The notes under the pieces were generated by a model. That model had not been told where the DNA came from and did not search any database. It saw nothing but the letters and a program-made list of their open reading frames with translations. 64,000 nucleotides of DNA from an uncultured Pelagibacteraceae bacterium (GTDB lineage Bacteria; Pseudomonadota; Alphaproteobacteria; Pelagibacterales; Pelagibacteraceae). Below, piece by piece: positions 52,812 through 62,006 of the stretch. Position 1 is the first letter of the stretch. The number at the start of each line of letters is the position of its first letter. The translations under genes were made by a program, and so were the position numbers. The stretch spans positions 39,311 to 103,310 of the forward strand of contig CACEDU010000005.1 in NCBI GenBank assembly GCA_902558435.1, written 5' to 3'.

Positions 52812-53318
52812 ATGAAAAGATTATTTTTAATATTCTTAATAAGTTGTTTGCCAAGCACCGTTAATACAGAAATTGTTTATATAGATCTAAATTTTATTTT
52901 AAACAACTCAGAGATTGGAAAATCATTGAATATTCATCTTTCTAAATTGCAAAAGGAGCAATCAGAAAAATATAAAAAAATTCAATTAGATTTAATTGAA
53001 AAAGAAAAAAAATTACTTGCTCAGCAAAATATTCTTGAAAAAAATGAATTTGATAAAAAAATTAAAAAACTATCGGATGAAATTAATGAATATAGATCAG
53101 ATAAAAATAATTCAAATGATGAGCTTAACCAGAATAAAATTAATCAAACAAAACGAATATTAAAAATTTTGAACCCAATTATTACTAGTTATGTAGATGC
53201 TAACTCAATTTCCCTTGTTATACCAAAAAAAAATATAATAGTTGGAAAAAAAAAACTAGATATTACAGACGAAATAATTAAGTTACTAAATAATAAATCT
53301 CAAAAGCTAGATTTTTAA
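52812..53318 (+). CDS. skp: OmpH/Skp family periplasmic chaperone
   Basis: Signal peptide, coiled-coil Lys/Glu-rich body, position bamA-skp-lpxD; start at 52812 follows the bamA stop. Confidence 0.85.
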   Translation: MKRLFLIFLISCLPSTVNTEIVYIDLNFILNNSEIGKSLNIHLSKLQKEQSEKYKKIQLDLIEKEKKLLAQQNILEKNEFDKKIKKLSDEINEYRSDKNNSNDELNQNKINQTKRILKILNPIITSYVDANSISLVIPKKNIIVGKKKLDITDEIIKLLNNKSQKLDF

Positions 53319-53319
53319 A

Positions 53320-54291
53320 ATGACAAATGTTTTTTTTGAAAAAAATAATAATATTAAGATTAATGATATATTTAATTGTTTAAAATTAAAAAAATCGTCT
53401 AAAGATATAAAGGTAAATGACATAAACGATTTGATCGATGCAGATGAAAATGACATTACTTTCTTTCACTCAAAAAAGTACTTAGACTCTGTTAAAAGCA
53501 CTAAAGCTAAAATAATTATAACAAATAGTAAACTCAAAAATATGTTGCCTAAAAACTTATTTATAGTTGAAGTAAAAAATGTTTTATTGTCTGTAGCAAA
53601 AGTTACAACTTTATTTTATCCAAATGCTTTAAATGACACATTTGACAACAATGTTTCAGTTATAAATCAAAATAAATTTACTAATATAAAAATTGGTCAA
53701 AATATATTATTAGGAAAAAATGTTAAAATAGGTAAAAATTGTTCAATCGGTCATAACACAATAATTGAGTCCAATGTAATAATTGGTGATAACTGTAAAA
53801 TTGGAAATAATGTTCTTATAAAATATTCAATAATTGGAAATAATACTACTATACTTGATGGTGCTGTTATTGGTAAGAAGGGATTTGGTTTTTATCCAGG
53901 TGAAAATAAGAATGTAAGATACCCGCATATTGGAAAAGTGATAATTGGCGATGATGTTGAAATTGGGTGTAACAATACGATTGATAGAGGGTCTTTATCA
54001 AATACCGTTATAGGAGATGGAACTTTTTTAGATAATCAAGTTCATATTGCACACAATGTCAAAATAGGAAAAAAATGCATAATAACTGGACAAGTGGGGT
54101 TTGCAGGTAGCACATCAATTGGCAATAGAGTAATGATTGGTGGTCAAGCAGGTATTTCTGGTCATTTGAAAATTGGAGATAATGTTCAAATTGGGGGTGG
54201 TAGTGGAGTTATTAAAGATATACCATCAAATTCTAAAATCATGGGTTATCCAGCTAAAAATATAAAAGAATTTTTAAGAGATAATAAATAA
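53320..54291 (+). CDS. lpxD: UDP-3-O-acylglucosamine N-acyltransferase
   Basis: Hexapeptide repeats, [37 protein letters not shown]. Confidence 0.96.
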   Translation: MTNVFFEKNNNIKINDIFNCLKLKKSSKDIKVNDINDLIDADENDITFFHSKKYLDSVKSTKAKIIITNSKLKNMLPKNLFIVEVKNVLLSVAKVTTLFYPNALNDTFDNNVSVINQNKFTNIKIGQNILLGKNVKIGKNCSIGHNTIIESNVIIGDNCKIGNNVLIKYSIIGNNTTILDGAVIGKKGFGFYPGENKNVRYPHIGKVIIGDDVEIGCNNTIDRGSLSNTVIGDGTFLDNQVHIAHNVKIGKKCIITGQVGFAGSTSIGNRVMIGGQAGISGHLKIGDNVQIGGGSGVIKDIPSNSKIMGYPAKNIKEFLRDNK

Positions 54292-54741
54292 ATGTCTAAT
54301 CTTAATAAAAAACAAATAATGGAACTGTTACCTCATAGGGAACCAATGCTACTTATTGATGAACTAAAAAATATTAAAAAATTATTTTCAGCTACAGCAA
54401 TTGTGAATGTTAAAAAAGATAGTTTTTTTGTGAACGGACATTTCCCCGGTGAACCTGTTATGCCGGGTGTTCTTATAGTAGAGGCTTTTGGTCAGGCTGC
54501 AGCCGCTCTTACAGCAAATGGACTAGATAAAGCAACTTATAATAACAAACTTGTATTTTTAATGACTATTGAGAAAGCAAGATTTAGAAATCCTGTAATA
54601 CCTGATTGTATTTTGGAGTTAAACATAGAAGCTGTTAGATCTCATGGAAGAGTTTGGAAATACAAAGGTACGGCTTTTGTTGGTGATAAAAAAATGGCAG
54701 ACGCTCAGTGGTCAGCTACTATTGTAGATCGAAAGAAATAA
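54292..54741 (+). CDS. fabZ: 3-hydroxyacyl-ACP dehydratase FabZ
   Basis: LLPHREPMLLIDEL, GHFPGEPVMPGVLIVEAFGQAAAAL. Confidence 0.97.
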   Translation: MSNLNKKQIMELLPHREPMLLIDELKNIKKLFSATAIVNVKKDSFFVNGHFPGEPVMPGVLIVEAFGQAAAALTANGLDKATYNNKLVFLMTIEKARFRNPVIPDCILELNIEAVRSHGRVWKYKGTAFVGDKKMADAQWSATIVDRKK

Positions 54742-54793
54742 TTAGTAGTAATAGTTGATAAGAAAAAAATAATAAATTTGTTATCAATTAATT

Positions 54794-55579
54794 GTGATCC
54801 ACAAAACTGCAATAATCGATAATAAAGCAAAAATTTCACAAAGTGTAAAAGTAGGTCCATACTCTATCATTGGACCTAATGTTGAAATAGAAGAAAATAC
54901 AATAATTCATTCACATGTAAATTTAACTGGATACACAAAAATTGGAAAAAATAATCAAATATTTCCTTTTTCATCTATTGGAACTCCACCTCAAGATCTT
55001 AAATACAAAGGTGAGAAGAATTCACTAGTTATAGGAAACAATAATAAATTTAGAGAATATGTAAATATAAACCCTGGAACCGAGCAGGGCGGAGGTATAA
55101 CCAGTATTGGTGATAATAATCTACTTATGGTTTATTGTCATGTTGCTCATGATTGTAAATTATCAAGTAATATAGTTTTAGCTAACAATGTACAAGTTGG
55201 TGGTCATGTCATAATAGAGAAAAATGCTATTGTTGGTGGAAGTTGTGCCATACATCAATTTTCAAGGATTGGTGAGTCCTCTATGATTGGGGGAATGACT
55301 GGTGTCTTAAGTGATGTAATTCCATTTGGTTTATCTATGGGTAACAGAAATAATTTAATGGGGTTGAACCTTATAGGACTTAGGAGATCAAAAGTTTCAA
55401 ATGAAAATATAAAAAAAATACAATCTGCATATAATAAAATATTTAAATCTACTAAATTTAGAGAAAATATTGATAGTCTTGATATTGATTTAAAAGAAAA
55501 TGAATTTATTAAAAAAATTATAAATTTTATTAATTCAGATAAAAAAAGACCAATCTCTCTACCTTCAGATATTAGATGA
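54794..55579 (+). CDS. lpxA: UDP-N-acetylglucosamine acyltransferase (GTG start)
   Basis: Hexapeptide repeats, PQDLKYKGE, VGGSCAIHQFSRIGESSMIGGMTGV. Confidence 0.96.
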   Translation: MIHKTAIIDNKAKISQSVKVGPYSIIGPNVEIEENTIIHSHVNLTGYTKIGKNNQIFPFSSIGTPPQDLKYKGEKNSLVIGNNNKFREYVNINPGTEQGGGITSIGDNNLLMVYCHVAHDCKLSSNIVLANNVQVGGHVIIEKNAIVGGSCAIHQFSRIGESSMIGGMTGVLSDVIPFGLSMGNRNNLMGLNLIGLRRSKVSNENIKKIQSAYNKIFKSTKFRENIDSLDIDLKENEFIKKIINFINSDKKRPISLPSDIR

Positions 55580-56367
55580 TAGGATTATTTTTAGGAGAAA
55601 ATGACCTTCCTACAGAAATATTGAAAAAATTAGAAGAAAAAAAAATTAATTATTTTATTTTAGATCTTACAAAAAATAATAAATTTAGAAAAAAAAAAAA
55701 TTCCTTCTTTATAAATATTGGAAAATTTGGGGAAATTTTAAATTTAATAAAATCAAAAAAATGTAAAAAAGTGATATTTGCTGGAAATATAGTTAAACCT
55801 AAAATATCAAAACTTAAATTAGACTTAAGAGGGGTATTTTATATTCCAAGAATAGTTAAAGCATCAAAAAAAGGTGACGCAGCAATATTAAGAGTTTTAA
55901 TTAAAATTTTGTCTGAAAATAAAATTAAAGTTATTAAATTAAATACTTTCAACCCTGAGTTAACATTAAATAAAGGAATTTATACAAAAACTAGACCAAC
56001 TTTATTTGAAAAGGAAGATATAGTTCAAGGAATTAAAGAATTAAAAAAGATAAATTCGCATAATCATACTCAAGCAGTGATTATAAGAGACAATAAAATC
56101 ATTTCTAGAGAAACAAGAAAAGGCACAAAAGTAATGATAAAATCAGTTACTAAGTCTAAAATAAAAAAAGGTATTTTAATAAAACTACCTAAAACAAAAC
56201 AAGATTTAAGGGTAGATTTACCCACAATAGGAATTGATACATTTAAAGATTGTAATGAGGTTGGCATCAAGGGAATTGTTATTAAATCAAATCAAAATAT
56301 TATATTAAATAAAGAAGCCTGTATTAAATATGCTAATCAAAACAAACTCTTTCTCATCGCAATATGA
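55576..56367 (+). CDS. lpxI: UDP-2,3-diacylglucosamine diphosphatase LpxI
   Basis: LpxI-like protein between lpxA and lpxB; TRKGTKVMIKSVTKSKIKKGILIKLPKTKQDLRVDLPTIGIDT. Confidence 0.92.
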   Translation: MIGLFLGENDLPTEILKKLEEKKINYFILDLTKNNKFRKKKNSFFINIGKFGEILNLIKSKKCKKVIFAGNIVKPKISKLKLDLRGVFYIPRIVKASKKGDAAILRVLIKILSENKIKVIKLNTFNPELTLNKGIYTKTRPTLFEKEDIVQGIKELKKINSHNHTQAVIIRDNKIISRETRKGTKVMIKSVTKSKIKKGILIKLPKTKQDLRVDLPTIGIDTFKDCNEVGIKGIVIKSNQNIILNKEACIKYANQNKLFLIAI

Positions 56368-57494
56368 AAAAAATTTTTGTTATTACAGGTGAACCTTCGG
56401 GGGATAAATTAGCGTCAGAAGTTATATCGCAAATAAAAACAAAAAAAGCTGATTTAGAGTTCTTAAGTGTTGGTGGAAAAAACTTAGAAAAATTAGGTAT
56501 AAAGACAATCTATGACCAAAAAGAAATAACCTATATAGCTTTTACCGATATTTTATTTAACTTTTTTAAAATAAAACGTAAAATAAAAGATACAGTTAAT
56601 GAAGTCTTAAAATTTAACCCTGATATTTTATTTAGTGTTGATAGTCCGGATTTTACACTAAGAGTTGCAAAACTAGTAAAAGAAAAAAACCCAAAAATAA
56701 AAATAATTCATTTTATTGCTCCTAAAGTTTGGGCATGGAGAGAGGGCAGGGTAAAGAAAATGAAAGAATTTTTGGACCATATTTTATTACTTTTTAAGTT
56801 TGAAAAAGAATATTTTGATAAAGAAAAACTAACCAACACTTTTGTTGGTCACCCATTGTTAGACAAAAAAATTAATGAAAATATCAAAATAGACCAATTT
56901 TTAGATAAAAAAAAAATTATATCGATTTTTCCTGGAAGCAGAACTTCTGAGATAAACCATCATATGCCAATTCTAATTAATTTTATTAAAAAAATGAATA
57001 TTAAGGACCCCAGTTATAATTTCATATTTCATGGAACTGATCAAAATAAAGAACTTATATCAAATTATATTTCAAAAGAACACATGAAAAATCTAGAAAT
57101 TATTAATGACGATAAAATTAAAACTGCAGTTTTAAAAAAATCAATTTTTGCGGTAGTAAAATCTGGAACAGTTTCTTTGGAAGTTTGTAAAATGAATGTT
57201 CCATCAATAATTATATATAAAATGAATTTTGTTAATTTTTATTTAGCAAAATTTCTATTAAATATAAAATTTGTTAATATGATAAATATTATCAATAATA
57301 GAGAAGTTATTCCAGAATTGATACAATCCGAATGCAATGCTGAGGAAATATTTAAAAGTGTTTACTATTTTTTAAAAAAACCAGATTTAATTGCCAAACA
57401 AAAAGATGAAATAAAAAAAACTCTTGAAACTTTGACTTCTCCCAGCTCATCGTCTGAAGAGGCATCAAATATTATCTTATCCTATATTTCCTAA
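56364..57494 (+). CDS. lpxB: Lipid-A-disaccharide synthase
   Basis: TGEPSGDKLASEV, APKVWAWREGRVKKM, FPGSRTSEI. Confidence 0.97.
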   Translation: MKKIFVITGEPSGDKLASEVISQIKTKKADLEFLSVGGKNLEKLGIKTIYDQKEITYIAFTDILFNFFKIKRKIKDTVNEVLKFNPDILFSVDSPDFTLRVAKLVKEKNPKIKIIHFIAPKVWAWREGRVKKMKEFLDHILLLFKFEKEYFDKEKLTNTFVGHPLLDKKINENIKIDQFLDKKKIISIFPGSRTSEINHHMPILINFIKKMNIKDPSYNFIFHGTDQNKELISNYISKEHMKNLEIINDDKIKTAVLKKSIFAVVKSGTVSLEVCKMNVPSIIIYKMNFVNFYLAKFLLNIKFVNMINIINNREVIPELIQSECNAEEIFKSVYYFLKKPDLIAKQKDEIKKTLETLTSPSSSSEEASNIILSYIS

Positions 57495-58871
57495 TCTTGT
57501 TATTACCTCGTTTTTTCCAAGAGATAATATTATATCATATATTCCTGGACCAAATTTAGATCCTGTTAACATTATTCGTAACGGCTGTCCAACACCTTTG
57601 AAATTTGTATTGTTCAATTTTATTAATTCATTAATGACTTGTTCTAAATTTTCTCTATCAAAAACTTCTAATTCTGAAATCTTATCTTTAAATAAATGTA
57701 TTATTTTTTTTGCTTCATCGTTTATCAGCTCTTTATCATTTTCGTTAAAAATAACTTTATCATTTAATATGTATTTAGAATTGTTAAATATATCCTCAAG
57801 TGTTTTTGCTTTATTTTTTAAAAATATTAAAGAGCTCTTTATTGTGTTTTCTTTATCTTCTTTAATTCTATCTTTATACATCTCACAATATTCTTTTAAC
57901 TTTTTGTACAATATATTTTCATCACTATTTTTAATGTAATATTCATTCAAAGAAAGAATTCTACTCATATCAAGTTTTGAAGGTGATTTACCTATTCCCT
58001 CTAAATTAAAAAGTTTTATACTTTCATCTAAGTTAAAAATTTCCTTATCTTTATAAGACCATCCTAACCTTAGTAGGTAATTTCTAAGTGCTTCAGGTAG
58101 AATTCCAATTTTTGAGTAATCTTCTAATGTTGAGGCATTGTCTCTTTTTGATAATTTCTTACCATCTATTGTATGAATAAGAGGTATATGAGCAAATTGT
58201 GGAATATCCCATCCTAGTGCTTCATATATTTGTATTTGTTTGAAAGTATTAATTTTATGATCATCCCCTCTTATAATATGAGTCATTTCCATATTATGAT
58301 CATCAACTGATGCAGATAAATTATATGTTGGTGTTTCGTCATTTCTTAAAATAACAAAATCCTCAATAGTATTATTTTCAATCTCCACGTTTCCTTGAAC
58401 TAAGTCTTTTAGTAGAGAAGTGCCTTCTATTTTACTTTTAAATCTTATAACTGGTTTTATCCCCCTTGGGGCTTGATCTTCAGAAATATCACGCCATTTT
58501 CGATTATACACATAAGGAATTTTTTTTTGTTTAGCTCTTTTCTTTTGTTCCTCTATTTCCTCTGCGCTACAAAAGCATTTATAGGCATTTCCATTTTCTA
58601 ATAATCTTTTAGCAATAGTTACGTGTTCGCCAATCATTTTTGATTGAATATACTCTTCACCATCGTGTTCAATTCCCATCCATTTTAGAGAATTAATTAT
58701 TTGAATTTTATGTGCTTCCTGAGATCTTTCTTTATCAGTGTCTTCAATCCTTAAACAAAATTTACCTGATTTATTTTTTGAATATAACCAATTAAATAGA
58801 GCTGTTCTTACTCCACCAATATGAAGAGGACCGGTAGGAGAAGGAGCAAATCTAGTTGCTACTTTTTTCAT
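57477..58871 (-). CDS. gltX: Glutamyl-tRNA synthetase
   Basis: RFAPSPTGPLHIGGVRTALFNWL, KLSKRDNA. Confidence 0.97.
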   Translation of the reverse strand: MKKVATRFAPSPTGPLHIGGVRTALFNWLYSKNKSGKFCLRIEDTDKERSQEAHKIQIINSLKWMGIEHDGEEYIQSKMIGEHVTIAKRLLENGNAYKCFCSAEEIEEQKKRAKQKKIPYVYNRKWRDISEDQAPRGIKPVIRFKSKIEGTSLLKDLVQGNVEIENNTIEDFVILRNDETPTYNLSASVDDHNMEMTHIIRGDDHKINTFKQIQIYEALGWDIPQFAHIPLIHTIDGKKLSKRDNASTLEDYSKIGILPEALRNYLLRLGWSYKDKEIFNLDESIKLFNLEGIGKSPSKLDMSRILSLNEYYIKNSDENILYKKLKEYCEMYKDRIKEDKENTIKSSLIFLKNKAKTLEDIFNNSKYILNDKVIFNENDKELINDEAKKIIHLFKDKISELEVFDRENLEQVINELIKLNNTNFKGVGQPLRIMLTGSKFGPGIYDIILSLGKNEVITRLGNIG

Positions 58872-58890
58872 GGAATTTATTTAGACTATT

Positions 58891-59574
58891 TTACTGAAAG
58901 TTTCTATATAAAGATACAAGAATTCCTTGAACTTTCACTCTATCTGGGCCAAAAATTTTTGTTTCGTAATTTCTATTTGCACTTTCTAATGCAACAGTTT
59001 TACCTTTTCTTCTAATTCTTTTCAACATAGCCTCATGATCATCAATTAAAGCTACTACAATTTTTCCATTATCTGCAGTATCTGCTTTTTTCACAATAAT
59101 AGTATCACCATCATTAATTCCAGCTTCAATCATAGAATCTCCTTGGACCTTTAAACCAAAAAATTCTCCATCTTTTTCAATATTTGCTGGAAGTGGAATT
59201 CTTGAAACTTCATTCTGTATAGCTTCAACCGGAGTTCCTGCAGCAATTTTTCCAAGAACAGGGATTTCTGTATTGTTAGAATTATTTGAATTTTCCTCAT
59301 CTAATCCTCCCTTAATAATGCTTGGAGAAAAACTGTTATAAATATCGTTTGCAGATGCAGTTTCAGGTAACTTAATTACTTCCAATGCTCTCGCTTTATG
59401 GGCTAATCTTTTAATAAAACCTCTTTCTTCTAATGCACTAATAAGTCTGTGAATGCCAGATTTAGATTTTAAATTTAACGATTCTTTCATTTCCTCGTAT
59501 GAAGGGGACACACCTGTAGATCTCAACTTTTTGTTGATAAAGAGAAGAAGGTTTTTTTGTTTTTTAGTTAACAT
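58891..59574 (-). CDS. lexA: LexA repressor
   Basis: [17 protein letters not shown]..., Ala-Gly cleavage region [11 protein letters not shown], catalytic GDSM; start 59574 preferred over 59625. Confidence 0.95.
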   Translation of the reverse strand: MLTKKQKNLLLFINKKLRSTGVSPSYEEMKESLNLKSKSGIHRLISALEERGFIKRLAHKARALEVIKLPETASANDIYNSFSPSIIKGGLDEENSNNSNNTEIPVLGKIAAGTPVEAIQNEVSRIPLPANIEKDGEFFGLKVQGDSMIEAGINDGDTIIVKKADTADNGKIVVALIDDHEAMLKRIRRKGKTVALESANRNYETKIFGPDRVKVQGILVSLYRNFQ

Positions 59575-59596
59575 AGAACAAATTAAGTACATTGAT

Positions 59597-59611
59597 GTTC
59601 TATAAAAGTTC
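59597..59611. promoter_or_regulatory. LexA (SOS) box of alphaproteobacterial type upstream of lexA
   Basis: GTTC-TATAAAA-GTTC, exact GTTC-N7-GTTC, 23 bp upstream of the lexA ATG. Confidence 0.85.
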
Positions 59612-59658
59612 CTCAATTTATACAACAGCTAAAAAGCATTATAAATCCTAGAAAATTT

Positions 59659-60450
59659 CTACAAAAGAGAAAAAATATTATTATTTTCTAAATCTTTTAA
59701 AAGTGATTCACCAATTAAAAAAGTGCTTATTGAGGTCCTGTTTTTTATATCAAGCAATTCACCTTTTGTTTTAAGACCACTCTCAGAAATTAGTGGGGAA
59801 GAGTGATTTGAAACAACATCATATATATCATAAGTTGTATTTATCTCAGTTTTAAGAGTTTTTAGGTTTCGATTATTTATACCAATTAATGCATCCGAAT
59901 ATTTTACTGATTTTTCTGCCTCTTCAACTGTATGAACTTCGACAATTACACTCATATTAAGCTTTAAAGCCTCATCATAAATTTCATCAGCAGTTTTTTC
60001 AGAAATACCGGCTAATATAATCAGGACTGCATCAGCCCCGTAACTTTTTGCTAAAGGTACTTGAAATTTATCAACAAAAAAATCTTTACAAAGAATGGGT
60101 AATTCAATTTTTTTTTTTATTTCAGATATATGAGATAGATTTCCTAAAAAAAAATCTTCTTCGGTTAATACAGACAAACATGTTACATTCTTAGAATTAT
60201 ATATATTGGCAATTTTAACTGGGTCATAGTCATCTATCAAAATACCTGCAGACGGACTTGCTTTTTTTATTTCAGCAATTATGGATATTTTATTTTCTGA
60301 GTTTTTCGTTTGTATTTTCTTTTTAAAATCAAAAAAAAAGTGCTTCTCACTTATTGAATCCAATAAGCTGTTTACATCAATTTCAAGTTTTAATTTTTCA
60401 ATTTTAGTTTTCTTTTGATCAATTATTTTCTGAAGGATATTTTCAGACAT
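59659..60450 (-). CDS. trpC: Indole-3-glycerol phosphate synthase
   Basis: IAEIKKASPSAGIL, LCKDFFVDKFQV, ALIGINNRNLKTLK, SESGLKT. Confidence 0.97.
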   Translation of the reverse strand: MSENILQKIIDQKKTKIEKLKLEIDVNSLLDSISEKHFFFDFKKKIQTKNSENKISIIAEIKKASPSAGILIDDYDPVKIANIYNSKNVTCLSVLTEEDFFLGNLSHISEIKKKIELPILCKDFFVDKFQVPLAKSYGADAVLIILAGISEKTADEIYDEALKLNMSVIVEVHTVEEAEKSVKYSDALIGINNRNLKTLKTEINTTYDIYDVVSNHSSPLISESGLKTKGELLDIKNRTSISTFLIGESLLKDLENNNIFSLL

Positions 60451-61435
60451 TTTGTAAACTTTTTATATATTTGAATGCTGCACCAGACTTAATAAAACCT
60501 CTAGTATAATTATAAGCAATTTTAAAATCATCATATTTTTCAGATATCATTAATCCTGCTGCAGCATTTAAACATACAGCTTTTGAAAAATCATTATCTT
60601 CACCTTCAAAAATATTTAAAATTTTATCAGAATTAAATTTAGCGTCATCTCCAATTAAATTTTCAAATTTATCAGCATTAATATTTAATTCATCTGGGTC
60701 AATTATAAACTCAGATATTTCATTATTTTTTAATTGCACAATATTAGTTTTGGCATAAGGTGATATTTCATCTAGACCATCTTCACTATTTACGATCCAA
60801 GCAAATTTTAAATTTAAATTTTTAAGAGCATTCGCAAAAATTTTAAGAAGTTTGTTATCAAAAACACCAATTATCTGCCTCTCAACAAGTGCTGGACTGC
60901 TTAATGGACCTATCATATTAAAAATTGTCCTTTTTCCTATTTTTTTTCTTGTTGGACCAACATATTTCATTGCCGAGTGGTAATTTGGTGCGAACATAAA
61001 ACCAAAATTGTTATTTTTAATTTGTTCCTCGATTTGTTTTGGTTGTAAGTTGATATTTATATTTAAGGCTTCAAGAACGTCAGCTGATCCACATTTTGAT
61101 GAAACTGCTTTATTTCCATGCTTTGCTACTTTAACACCCATACTTGCTAACAACAGCGCTGATGCAGTTGAAATATTAAGAGTATCTTTTCCATCTCCTC
61201 CAGTACCACAGGTATCAATGCAATTTTCAACCTTCACTCTTTTTGATTTATCTCTTAATATATAAACACCTCCAGCTATTTCATCTGAAACCTCACCCTT
61301 GTCTGATAATAAAGTCAAAAAATCATAAATTTGTTGATCGCTAGCTTCACCATTCATTAAAATCTTAAATGCATTTTTACTTTCATCAAAATTTAAATTT
61401 ATTTTGTTTCTAAGCTTTTCTAAAAATTGATCCAT
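60443..61435 (-). CDS. trpD: Anthranilate phosphoribosyltransferase
   Basis: DTCGTGGDGKDTLNISTASALL, KHGNKAVSSKCGSADVLEAL. Confidence 0.97.
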   Translation of the reverse strand: MDQFLEKLRNKINLNFDESKNAFKILMNGEASDQQIYDFLTLLSDKGEVSDEIAGGVYILRDKSKRVKVENCIDTCGTGGDGKDTLNISTASALLLASMGVKVAKHGNKAVSSKCGSADVLEALNININLQPKQIEEQIKNNNFGFMFAPNYHSAMKYVGPTRKKIGKRTIFNMIGPLSSPALVERQIIGVFDNKLLKIFANALKNLNLKFAWIVNSEDGLDEISPYAKTNIVQLKNNEISEFIIDPDELNINADKFENLIGDDAKFNSDKILNIFEGEDNDFSKAVCLNAAAGLMISEKYDDFKIAYNYTRGFIKSGAAFKYIKSLQNV

Positions 61436-61437
61436 TT

Positions 61438-62001
61438 TTACTCTTTTACAAAGTTCTCTAAAATTTTTAAACCATATTTAGTTTTGATACTTTCAGGATG
61501 AAATTGAACTCCATGAATTTTATATTCCCTATGCATAATACCCATAATTGTCCCATCAGATGTACTAGATGTAATTTTTAAATCTTTAGATAAGGATTTT
61601 CTATCAATTATTAAACTATGATATCTGGTAGCTGTGAAATTTTTTGGTAAATTATTAAGAATACCAATTTTCTTATTTAGAATATTACTTGTCTTTCCAT
61701 GTACAAGTTCTTTAGCTTGCGTTATCCTTGAACCAAATATTTGACCAATGATTTGATGACCTAAACAAACGCCAAGGATTGGGATTTTTTTATACAAATT
61801 TTTTACTATCTTTAAACAATTTCCAGATTGATTAGGATTTCCAGGACCTGGAGATATTACAATTTTATTATACCTTTTTTTTAAAATAAAATGATGATCT
61901 ACTTTATCATTTCTAAAAACATCTACTTTAGCAAATGATGAAAGATAGTGATATAAATTAAATGTAAAACTATCATAATTATCAATTAAAATTATTTTCA
62001 T
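61438..62001 (-). CDS. trpG: Anthranilate synthase glutamine amidotransferase component
   Basis: DNYDSFTFNLYHYL, VISPGPGNPNQSG, GVCLGHQIIGQ, GVQFHPESI. Confidence 0.97.
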   Translation of the reverse strand: MKIILIDNYDSFTFNLYHYLSSFAKVDVFRNDKVDHHFILKKRYNKIVISPGPGNPNQSGNCLKIVKNLYKKIPILGVCLGHQIIGQIFGSRITQAKELVHGKTSNILNKKIGILNNLPKNFTATRYHSLIIDRKSLSKDLKITSSTSDGTIMGIMHREYKIHGVQFHPESIKTKYGLKILENFVKE

Positions 62002-62006
62002 AATCC

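Noticed and set aside
53660-55300. Short quasi-periodic repeats in lpxD and lpxA
   Set aside because: Explained by hexapeptide-repeat left-handed beta-helix coding, not a DNA repeat element or CRISPR.
58891-59625. Longer lexA ORF starting at 59625
   Set aside because: The extra 17 residues do not resemble LexA and contain the LexA box; start at 59574 is preferred.
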